DNA from: Chitinophagaceae bacterium
GTDB lineage: Bacteria > Bacteroidota > Bacteroidia > Chitinophagales > Chitinophagaceae
NCBI GenBank assembly: GCA_947468255.1
Contig: CANIMM010000208.1
Span: 1 to 5,723 of the forward strand
Length of the DNA stretch: 5,723 nucleotides
Direction: 5' to 3'
In this document: positions 1-4,287 of the stretch, in pieces
How the letters are laid out: the number at the start of each line of letters is the position of its first letter
Numbering within the stretch: position 1 is the stretch's first letter
Program-made: the position numbers and the translations under genes
Notes under the pieces: model-generated
Databases searched by the model: none
What the model saw: only the letters and a program-made list of their open reading frames with translations
Told to the model about the DNA's origin: nothing

Positions 1-651
1 AAAGGGCGGAATTCCCTCTTCCATTAGCTTTTCGTTGTAGGCCTTAAAATTTTTTTTGTTGATCAACACCTCACCTCTTATTTCAATTTGCTCAATTCCA
101 TAGCTGCTGAATGTAGCAGAGAGGGGAACAGATTTTATTTGCTTTGTATTCAGGGTGATATCGTCACCGACTGAACCATCTCCGCGTGTAGCGGATCGGG
201 TGAGCAGGTCGTTTTCATAAATCAATGAAATGCTGGCTCCGTCAAATTTAGGTTCTACACAATATTCAATACTGTCTAGTGCGGATAATTCTAAGGCTTT
301 TCTTTCCCAATCCAGTAGGTCAGCTGCATTATAGGAGTTTTCCAATGACAGCATCGGCACTAGGTGTTCAACTTTGGCAAAATCATTGGCTAATCCAACG
401 CCTACTCGCTGAGTGGGCGAATCGGGCGTTATTATTTCAGGGTGCTCAAGTTCAAATTTTTGTAAAATTTTAAATAAGCTATCATATTCGGCATCACTCA
501 CCAGCGGGTCATTTTGAACATAATAACGGTATTCGTGCCATCGTAGAATATCCCTGAGGAGTTCGATGTTGGATAAATGAATGGAGCCGGGTGCAGATAG
601 CCATTTAGCTGTTTGCTGCTGTAGTTCTTTCGTGCGATGTAATTGATTCAT
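1..651 (-). CDS. ligA: NAD+-dependent DNA ligase LigA, N-terminal part (cut by the window edge)
   Basis: LigA seals nicks in duplex DNA during replication and repair, using NAD+ to adenylate an active-site lysine. Reading the minus strand from the ATG at 651-649 gives 217 uninterrupted codons to the window edge, about one third of the usual roughly 670 residues. Domain Ia is visible at residues 37-60, with YYVQNDPLVSDAEYD carrying the Tyr/Asp residues that bind the NMN half of NAD+. Next come HLVPMLSLENSYN (96-108), the adenylation motif EPKFDGAS (133-140) with the catalytic lysine at K135, ATRGDGSVGDDIT (154-166) and EIRGEVLI (190-197). The remainder of the nucleotidyltransferase domain and the OB, zinc-finger, helix-hairpin-helix and BRCT domains would lie left of the window. 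No frameshift or key-residue loss is seen. The start is the first ATG giving a family-like N-terminus; no Shine-Dalgarno precedes it. The gene is divergent from the Nudix-like regulator. Confidence 0.96.
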   Translation of the reverse strand, partial: MNQLHRTKELQQQTAKWLSAPGSIHLSNIELLRDILRWHEYRYYVQNDPLVSDAEYDSLFKILQKFELEHPEIITPDSPTQRVGVGLANDFAKVEHLVPMLSLENSYNAADLLDWERKALELSALDSIEYCVEPKFDGASISLIYENDLLTRSATRGDGSVGDDITLNTKQIKSVPLSATFSSYGIEQIEIRGEVLINKKNFKAYNEKLMEEGIPPF

Positions 652-667
652 GGTTGCTTTACTGAAT

Positions 668-675
668 CAAAGTTA
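668..675 (-). promoter_or_regulatory. Candidate -7 box for ligA
   Basis: On the minus strand this reads TAACTTTG, an exact match to the Bacteroidota primary-sigma -7 consensus TAnnTTTG. It lies 16 nt upstream of the ligA ATG, implying a very short 5' leader. No clear TTTG/TTG -33 element is seen at the usual spacing of about 19-21 nt, so the call rests on one box and its position. Confidence 0.4.
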
Positions 676-916
676 AAAATTAAAATTGCAGCAGCGTACT
701 ATTTTAGGGTTTGATGCCGTAAATAAACTGCCGCTTGCCGATTTTAGCTTAAAAGAGGGAACTAAGCATTTTTAATTCCTCTGTGGAATTGCAGTACTGG
801 TTTATATAAAGTTGATAATACTGGTTACAATCACTATTCCAATAAACTGCTCTTGTGATTTGCTGGAAGCCATGAAGTTGCCTGCGGTTTTAAAAATACC
901 CCGCCCCCTTTTTTTG

Positions 917-971
917 CTATGTCGAACAATGTTTTTACTTTACATAGTTATTGATGCTGGATAATCAATAA
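917..971. repeat. Two adjacent inverted repeats in the divergent intergenic region
   Basis: The first pair is CTATGT (917-922) with ACATAG (942-947), separated by 19 nt. The second follows immediately: TTATTGAT (948-955) with ATCAATAA (964-971), separated by 8 nt. Both pairs are perfect. The second has the arm length and spacing of a dimeric-regulator site, but such short AT-rich repeats also arise by chance. Function is unknown. Confidence 0.4.
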
Positions 972-1099
972 TTTGTAATATAGTCGTAAAGTCAAAATGG
1001 ATAGGGCTTACCAATTCAGTTGTATTGTAAATAAAGAAATGCAGATGGGATTTAAAATTGAGTAAAAGGGTAAGGGGTAATAAAATAATATAAGTAATC

Positions 1100-1118
1100 A
1101 TTCATTTTTTGCATGAAT
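1100..1118. promoter_or_regulatory. Inverted repeat upstream of the Nudix-like regulator, possible operator
   Basis: ATTCAT (1100-1105) and ATGAAT (1113-1118) form a perfect 6-bp inverted repeat around a 7-nt spacer, ending 38 nt before the regulator's start codon. Regulators of this family bind palindromes and some control their own gene, so this is a possible autoregulatory site. That is inferred from symmetry and location only; a weak -7-like TATCTTTT follows at 1126-1133. Confidence 0.25.
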
Positions 1119-1156
1119 TAAACAATATCTTTTCGGTTAAGGATGTAAAATAAACT

Positions 1157-1897
1157 ATGGCTTCAAAGGAAAACAATAATGAAATTCAGCGATTAAAATC
1201 AAGGCAAGCCACTCTTTCTGGATTTGAAAAGAACTATGGAATTGAATTATCAGTGGACTGCATCATATTTGGTTTTGATGAACAAAAATTAAAAGTGTTA
1301 CTTATAAGGAGTGACCTGAAGAAATATTCAGGTAAATGGTCATTGTTGGGAGATTTGGTTTTTCCGAGTGAGGATCTAGATGCTGCGGCCTATCGAGTAT
1401 TGAAACAAAGAACCGGGTTGAGTGATGTATACCTTGAACAAGTAAGCACGTTTGGAACAGTGAGCCGGCATCCTGCTGGCAGGGTAGTTACGGTGGCTTA
1501 TTGCTCACTCATCAATGTCCAGCACCATAAGTTGAATATATTAGACAATGAATTGCACTGGCATGATGTCAAGAGTGTAACAGACCTAGCCTTTGATCAC
1601 CAACAAATATTTGATACCTGTTTTAAGCAATTGCAAAAGAGGGTGCAGGAGCACCCATTGGGTTTTAATTTGCTTCCTAAAAAATTCTCTTTGCGCGACC
1701 TTCAGAATTTATATGAATCCATCTTAGACGTAACATTGGACCGGCGCAATTTTAGAAAAAAATTCTTTTCTATGGATTTGCTTATTGATCTCGATGAAAT
1801 GGAACAGGATGTTCCCCATCGGCCGGGTAAATTGTATAAGTTCAATTTTGAAAAATACGGCAAAAAGAAGAAAAGCTGGGTGGGAATCGATTTTTAG
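1157..1897 (+). CDS. Nudix-like transcriptional regulator (NrtR/AraR type) with degenerate Nudix box
   Basis: The 246-residue protein has an N-terminal Nudix-fold domain (about 29-160) and a C-terminal winged-helix DNA-binding domain (about 165-235; DRRNFRKKFFSMDLL at 195-209, HRPGKLYKF at 221-229). This is the architecture of NrtR and Bacteroidota AraR-like repressors, in which the Nudix fold senses a metabolite such as ADP-ribose, NAD-related compounds or a sugar. The Nudix box at 65-88 is degenerate against Gx5Ex7REUxEExGU: the aligned Gly is D66 and the catalytic glutamates become V81, Q84 and R85, while E72, R80 and G87 remain. Hydrolase activity is therefore unlikely and a sensor role likely. 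The start is secure: an in-frame stop lies two codons upstream; AAGGA at 1139-1143 is a weak, distant ribosome site. No sugar or NAD gene is adjacent, so the ligand and targets cannot be assigned. It appears monocistronic, with a terminator 32 nt downstream. Confidence 0.88.
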   Translation: MASKENNNEIQRLKSRQATLSGFEKNYGIELSVDCIIFGFDEQKLKVLLIRSDLKKYSGKWSLLGDLVFPSEDLDAAAYRVLKQRTGLSDVYLEQVSTFGTVSRHPAGRVVTVAYCSLINVQHHKLNILDNELHWHDVKSVTDLAFDHQQIFDTCFKQLQKRVQEHPLGFNLLPKKFSLRDLQNLYESILDVTLDRRNFRKKFFSMDLLIDLDEMEQDVPHRPGKLYKFNFEKYGKKKKSWVGIDF

Positions 1898-1929
1898 TGA
1901 AGCAATAGTGGGAAGACTTTCTATTTATC

Positions 1930-1960
1930 AAGCCAGCTCAATTTTTGAGCTGGCTTTTTT
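1930..1960 (+). terminator. Intrinsic terminator of the Nudix-like regulator gene
   Basis: AAGCCAGCTCAA (1930-1941) and TTGAGCTGGCTT (1945-1956) form a perfect 12-bp stem with a 3-nt TTT loop, followed directly by more T to 1960. It begins 32 nt after the stop codon and isolates this gene from the ribosomal protein cluster. The strongest terminator in the window. Confidence 0.92.
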
Positions 1961-2148
1961 ATTGCCATAGGGAAATAAAAAGGCTGCCAGGAGGTTGATT
2001 TACTTTTATAGGGGTTATTCCGGCAATTTGCACCAGCAATAGGAATGTTTTTCGTTTACTATAGGGCGCTGCTACCTAGTGATGAAAATAATTAGTCAAA
2101 ATTATTATTGAAAATCAGTCACTTACAAAGCTCCTGTAAAAAAACTTC

Positions 2149-2161
2149 CCTATTTAATAGG
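2149..2161. promoter_or_regulatory. Palindrome upstream of the rplM promoter candidate
   Basis: CCTATT (2149-2154) and AATAGG (2156-2161) form a perfect palindrome around a single T. Allowing one unpaired C at 2148 the symmetry extends to TT/AA on the outside. It overlaps where the -33 region would fall for the -7-like box at 2181-2188, so it could be an operator. Inferred from symmetry and location only. Confidence 0.3.
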
Positions 2162-2180
2162 AAATTACCAATTGCCATCT

Positions 2181-2188
2181 TACCTTCG
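2181..2188 (+). promoter_or_regulatory. Candidate -7 box for the rplM-rpsI-rpsB(-tsf) cluster
   Basis: TACCTTCG matches the Bacteroidota -7 consensus TAnnTTTG except for one T-to-C change. It lies 56 nt upstream of the rplM start, a plausible leader length, and is the best candidate in the 274-bp gap after the preceding terminator. There is no clear -33 TTTG/TTG at 19-21 nt. The same TAnnTTCG variant occurs ahead of pyrH. Confidence 0.45.
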
Positions 2189-2204
2189 CCGTCCATAAAA
2201 AAAA

Positions 2205-2224
2205 GCCTACGGGATAGCGAAGGC
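2205..2224 (+). promoter_or_regulatory. Hairpin in the rplM mRNA leader
   Basis: GCCTACG (2205-2211) can pair with CGAAGGC (2218-2224), giving six base pairs around one A-A mismatch and a 6-nt loop GATAG-like core (2212-2217), 20 nt before the rplM start. The 3' arm could alternatively pair with CCTTCGC at 2183-2189 if transcription starts further upstream. Ribosomal protein operons are often controlled by such leaders, but I do not recognise a known family here. Confidence 0.35.
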
Positions 2225-2244
2225 ATCACTTAAAAATAAATACA

Positions 2245-2688
2245 ATGAGTAAACTACATTTCACCACCAAACATGCGAACGAGGCTACCGTTATTCACAG
2301 CTGGTATGTGGTTGATGGTACTAATCAAACCGTTGGGCGTATGTGTTCTAGAATTGCGGCAATTCTTCGCGGTAAGAATAAAGCCTATTACACACCTCAC
2401 GTTGATTGCGGAGATTTTGTAATTGTAACCAATTGCGATAAAATCAAATTTACCGGCAATAAACTAAATGAAAAAATCTATGACAACTTTAGTGGTTACC
2501 CAGGTGGCCGTAAAGAAGAAGTAGCGAAAGATCTTTTAAAGCGCAGGCCTGAAGTAATCATCGAAAGAGCGATTAAAGGTATGTTGCCAAAAAATCGTTT
2601 AGGACGCAAAATGTACAAAAAATTATTTGTATATGTAGGTACAGCGCATCCACATGGTGCACAAAAACCAGTAGAACTTAAATTTTAA
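2245..2688 (+). CDS. rplM: 50S ribosomal protein L13
   Basis: L13 (uL13) is an early-assembling protein of the large ribosomal subunit that binds 23S rRNA. The 147-residue product is full length for the family. Conserved stretches include WYVVDGTNQTVGRMCSRIA (20-38), the YYTPHVDCGDFVIVTN block (48-63), FSGYPGG (82-88) and the signature GMLPKNRLGRKMYKKLFVY (112-130) followed by GTAHPH (132-137). The ATG at 2245 is preceded by the A-rich leader taaaaataaatacaa and no Shine-Dalgarno, as is usual in Bacteroidota. It is the first gene of the cluster; rpsI follows after 75 nt, the common rplM-rpsI pairing. No anomaly in the coding region. Confidence 0.98.
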   Translation: MSKLHFTTKHANEATVIHSWYVVDGTNQTVGRMCSRIAAILRGKNKAYYTPHVDCGDFVIVTNCDKIKFTGNKLNEKIYDNFSGYPGGRKEEVAKDLLKRRPEVIIERAIKGMLPKNRLGRKMYKKLFVYVGTAHPHGAQKPVELKF

Positions 2689-2704
2689 TCACTAACGAAT
2701 TGAA

Positions 2705-2738
2705 TTGAACGTTTGCTACTACAATTTTAAACGTTCAA
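2705..2738 (+). repeat. Inverted repeat / RNA hairpin between rplM and rpsI
   Basis: TTGAACGTTT (2705-2714) and AAACGTTCAA (2729-2738) are perfect 10-bp arms around a 14-nt loop. The 3' arm runs into the tandem TTCAAATT repeats just upstream of rpsI. There is no following T run, so it is not a normal terminator; it may affect mRNA processing, stability or rpsI translation. Confidence 0.6.
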
Positions 2739-2757
2739 ATTTTCAAATTTTCAAATT
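2734..2757 (+). repeat. Tandem 8-bp repeat (TTCAAATT x3) just before rpsI
   Basis: Three exact head-to-tail copies of TTCAAATT fill the 24 bp ending 6 nt before the rpsI ATG, occupying the region where a ribosome binding site would lie. The same repeat, as CAAATTTT units, sits at the same position before rpsB. The role is unknown; an unstructured A/U-rich ribosome-loading site or a dispersed intergenic repeat are the simplest readings. Confidence 0.85.
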
Positions 2758-2763
2758 GAAATA

Positions 2764-3153
2764 ATGGAAAAGCAAAAAAACGCAGTTGGTCGTCGTAAAG
2801 AAGCTGTAACCCGTGTGTTCTTAAGCAAGGGAGACGGTAAAATAACGATCAATGGCAAAGATTACAAAAATTACTTCTCGCTGATATACCTGCAAAATCA
2901 GGTGGAAGCACCACTTAAAACGGTAGAATCTTCCGACAAATTTGACATTATTGTCAATGCGCAAGGTGGAGGTATCAAGGGTCAAGCAGAAGCAACCAAA
3001 TTGGGTATTGCACGTGCATTACTCGAAGTAAGTGCAGACTATCGCCCGGCTTTAAAAGCTGCTGGATTATTGAAAAGAGATCCACGTGCTGTAGAGCGTA
3101 AAAAACCAGGACGTAAGAAGGCTAGAAAGAGCTTCCAGTTCAGCAAACGGTAA
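2764..3153 (+). CDS. rpsI: 30S ribosomal protein S9
   Basis: S9 (uS9) sits in the head of the small subunit, with its C-terminal tail reaching the P-site tRNA. The 129-residue product is full length. It shows the N-terminal AVGRRKEAVTRVFL (7-20), the signature GGGIKGQAEATKLGIARAL (68-86) and the basic tail LLKRDPRAVERKKPGRKKAR (102-121) ending in QFSKR, the invariant terminus that contacts tRNA. The start at 2764 gives the expected N-terminus; no Shine-Dalgarno is present, and the upstream region is instead filled by TTCAAATT tandem repeats. It follows rplM by 75 nt and precedes rpsB by 79 nt, and is presumably co-transcribed with both. Confidence 0.98.
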   Translation: MEKQKNAVGRRKEAVTRVFLSKGDGKITINGKDYKNYFSLIYLQNQVEAPLKTVESSDKFDIIVNAQGGGIKGQAEATKLGIARALLEVSADYRPALKAAGLLKRDPRAVERKKPGRKKARKSFQFSKR

Positions 3154-3161
3154 GTCTTTGT

Positions 3162-3177
3162 CTCCGCTGCGGTGGAG
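3162..3177 (+). repeat. Short GC-rich hairpin between rpsI and rpsB
   Basis: CTCCGC (3162-3167) pairs with GGTGGAG-side bases 3172-3177 (one G-T wobble) around the loop TGCG, 8 nt after the rpsI stop. It is GC-rich against AT-rich surroundings and has no T run, so it is more likely an mRNA-stability or processing structure, or part of a small repeat, than a terminator. Confidence 0.45.
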
Positions 3178-3196
3178 CGCAATGGCAGTTTGTTAT

Positions 3197-3225
3197 CAAA
3201 TTTTCAAATTTTCAAATTTTCAAAT
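3197..3225 (+). repeat. Tandem 8-bp repeat (CAAATTTT x3.6) just before rpsB
   Basis: Three exact copies of CAAATTTT (3197-3204, 3205-3212, 3213-3220) plus CAAAT (3221-3225) end 7 nt before the rpsB ATG. This is the same unit and the same placement as the repeat ahead of rpsI. It happens to be open in the rpsB frame, which can mislead start prediction into adding residues encoded by the repeat. Confidence 0.88.
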
Positions 3226-3232
3226 AACTATA

Positions 3233-4126
3233 ATGGAAAATAATACTTCCTTACAACAGCAACTTCTTGAAGCAGGCGTTCACTTTGGTCACTTGAAAAA
3301 GAAGTGGAATCCTAAAATGTTGCCTTACATTTTTGCTGAGAAAAAAGGTATCCACATCATTGACCTGAATAAAACCGTAGAAGGTTTACAGGAAACTGCT
3401 GCTGCATTGAAATCAATCGCAAAAAGCGGAAAGAAAATAATGTTTGTGGCTACTAAAAAACAAGCAAAAGAAATCGTTTCTGATTGTGCAAAGCGCATTA
3501 ATATGCCTTTCGTAACAGAACGTTGGTTAGGCGGTATGCTTACCAATTTTAACACAGTTCGTAAAAGTGTTAAAAAAATGCAGAGCATCGAAAAAATGCT
3601 GAACGATGGCAGTATTGATAATTTAACTAAAAAAGAGCGCTTAACACTTACCCGTGATAAGGATAAAATGGAAAAAGTGTTGGGTGGTATTGCTCAAATT
3701 AGCCGCGTTCCAGCCGCCTTATTTTTGGTTGACATAGGACATGAGCATATTGCATTAGCAGAAGCCAAGCGTTTGAATATTACCACATTTGGTATGGTAG
3801 ACACCAATTGCGATCCTAATAAAGTTGAATTTGCTATTCCTGCAAATGATGATGCAACCAAGTCAATCGCTATCATTGTAAACTATATTGCAGCCGCTAT
3901 AGCCGAAGGTTTGGCAGAGCGTCAGGCAGAAAAGGATGAAGATGACAGCAGCAGCGATAGTGAAGAAAGTGCAGAAGCAAAAGCAGCCCGTTTTGAACAA
4001 AAAGCAGATGGTGGGGATGATAGAAATAAAAGGGCAAAAGGTGGCGCACCAACTAAACGTCGAGTTGCAGGTCCAAGTGCTGGCGGAAGAAAGCCAGCTG
4101 GTGGCGGAGCAGCCGGACCAAGGTAG
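3233..4126 (+). CDS. rpsB: 30S ribosomal protein S2, with a long low-complexity C-terminal tail
   Basis: S2 (uS2) binds the small subunit between head and body and helps recruit S1. I place the start at 3233, giving 297 residues beginning MENNTSLQQQ. The in-frame upstream ATG at 3158 would add 25 residues encoded by the GC hairpin and CAAATTTT repeats, unlike any S2 N-terminus. Family blocks: LLEAGVHFGHLKKKWNPKM (11-29), IMFVATKKQA (69-78), ERWLGGMLTNFNTVRKSV (96-113), LFLVDIGHEHIALAEAKRLN (163-182), FGMVDTNCDP (186-195) and IPANDDATKSI (202-212). The S2 core ends near residue 230. A tail of about 67 residues follows, first acidic/Ser-rich (233-248), then rich in Gly, Ala, Pro and basic residues (260-297). 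Such tails vary in the phylum; no frameshift is evident. tsf follows after 161 nt. Confidence 0.97.
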   Translation: MENNTSLQQQLLEAGVHFGHLKKKWNPKMLPYIFAEKKGIHIIDLNKTVEGLQETAAALKSIAKSGKKIMFVATKKQAKEIVSDCAKRINMPFVTERWLGGMLTNFNTVRKSVKKMQSIEKMLNDGSIDNLTKKERLTLTRDKDKMEKVLGGIAQISRVPAALFLVDIGHEHIALAEAKRLNITTFGMVDTNCDPNKVEFAIPANDDATKSIAIIVNYIAAAIAEGLAERQAEKDEDDSSSDSEESAEAKAARFEQKADGGDDRNKRAKGGAPTKRRVAGPSAGGRKPAGGGAAGPR

Positions 4127-4148
4127 TAGGTGAGTCAACAATGCTTTT

Positions 4149-4171
4149 GTTACTGGTAACTTACCGGTAAC
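4149..4171 (+). repeat. Hairpin and 11-bp tandem repeat downstream of rpsB
   Basis: GTTACTGGT (4149-4157) pairs with ACCGGTAAC (4163-4171), nine base pairs including one U-G wobble, around the loop AACTT. The same bases form an 11-bp direct repeat, TACTGGTAACT (4151-4161) and TACCGGTAACT (4162-4172), and include the perfect palindrome TTACCGGTAA (4161-4170). It lies 22 nt after the rpsB stop with no T run, so an mRNA 3'-end stabiliser or a protein-binding site are both possible. Confidence 0.55.
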
Positions 4172-4234
4172 TTGATTGAGCAAAATGTTCACGATTGATC
4201 TTTTAGTTCTTACATTACCAATTTTATAATTCAG

Positions 4235-4270
4235 CAAAAATTCATTTGTGTAACTACAAATGAATTTTTG
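4235..4270 (+). terminator. Perfect 15-bp hairpin between rpsB and tsf, candidate terminator/attenuator
   Basis: CAAAAATTCATTTGT (4235-4249) and ACAAATGAATTTTTG (4256-4270) are perfect 15-bp arms around the 6-nt loop GTAACT, ending 17 nt before the tsf start. The A5/T5 ends let the T run act as an intrinsic-terminator tail for either strand. The stem is AT-rich, so termination may be partial. Partial read-through would set tsf output relative to rpsB. TTCATTTG inside the left arm (4241-4248) also differs from the -7 consensus by one base. Confidence 0.6.
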
Positions 4271-4287
4271 TATTTAAAAATATTATT

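Larger units (their letters stand above)
652..1156. other. Divergent intergenic region between ligA and the Nudix-like regulator
   Basis: I see no gene, tRNA or mobile element in these 505 bp; all frames are broken by stops and nothing translates to a recognisable protein. It holds AT-rich DNA with a repeated TACTGGTT (795-802 and 819-826), a C-rich run followed by seven T (899-915), two adjacent inverted repeats (917-947 and 948-971) and a third one close to the regulator gene (1100-1118). It must contain the promoters of both flanking divergent genes and may contain operators, but apart from the ligA -7 box no promoter is convincing. Confidence 0.7.

Noticed and set aside
279..473. 64-codon plus-strand open frame inside ligA
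   Set aside because: It lies antisense within the clear LigA coding sequence and its translation has no recognisable features.
795..826. Repeated TACTGGTT as a regulator site pair
   Set aside because: Only 8 bp repeated twice at 24-bp spacing; too short to separate from chance without comparative data.
899..915. C-rich run followed by seven T as an intrinsic terminator
   Set aside because: The only pairing partner is a short GCGG at about 884-887, far too weak a stem, and no gene ends upstream of it on the plus strand.
1785..1970. 61-codon open frame overlapping the end of the regulator and its terminator
   Set aside because: It overlaps the well-supported regulator in another frame and runs through the terminator stem; a shadow frame.
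2087..2106. AATAATT/AATTATT inverted repeat upstream of rplM
   Set aside because: The arms are made only of A and T in an AT-rich gap, with no positional link to a promoter; likely chance.
2734..3225. CAAATTTT arrays as a CRISPR or CRISPR-like element
   Set aside because: The units are 8 bp, directly adjacent with no spacers, and there are no cas genes.
3158..3232. N-terminal extension of S2 from the upstream in-frame ATG
   Set aside because: The extra residues come from the GC hairpin and CAAATTTT repeats and do not match S2 N-termini.
3936..4133. 65-codon plus-strand frame over the rpsB tail, considered as a sign that the tail arose by frameshift
   Set aside because: The S2 frame stays open to a normal stop with a coherent acidic-then-basic tail, and the alternative frame does not look more like an S2 C-terminus.
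3863..4237. 124-codon minus-strand open frame across the rpsB tail and rpsB-tsf gap
   Set aside because: Its Cys/Phe/Ser/Thr-rich translation is typical of an antisense shadow of the low-complexity S2 tail; no start context or family resemblance.
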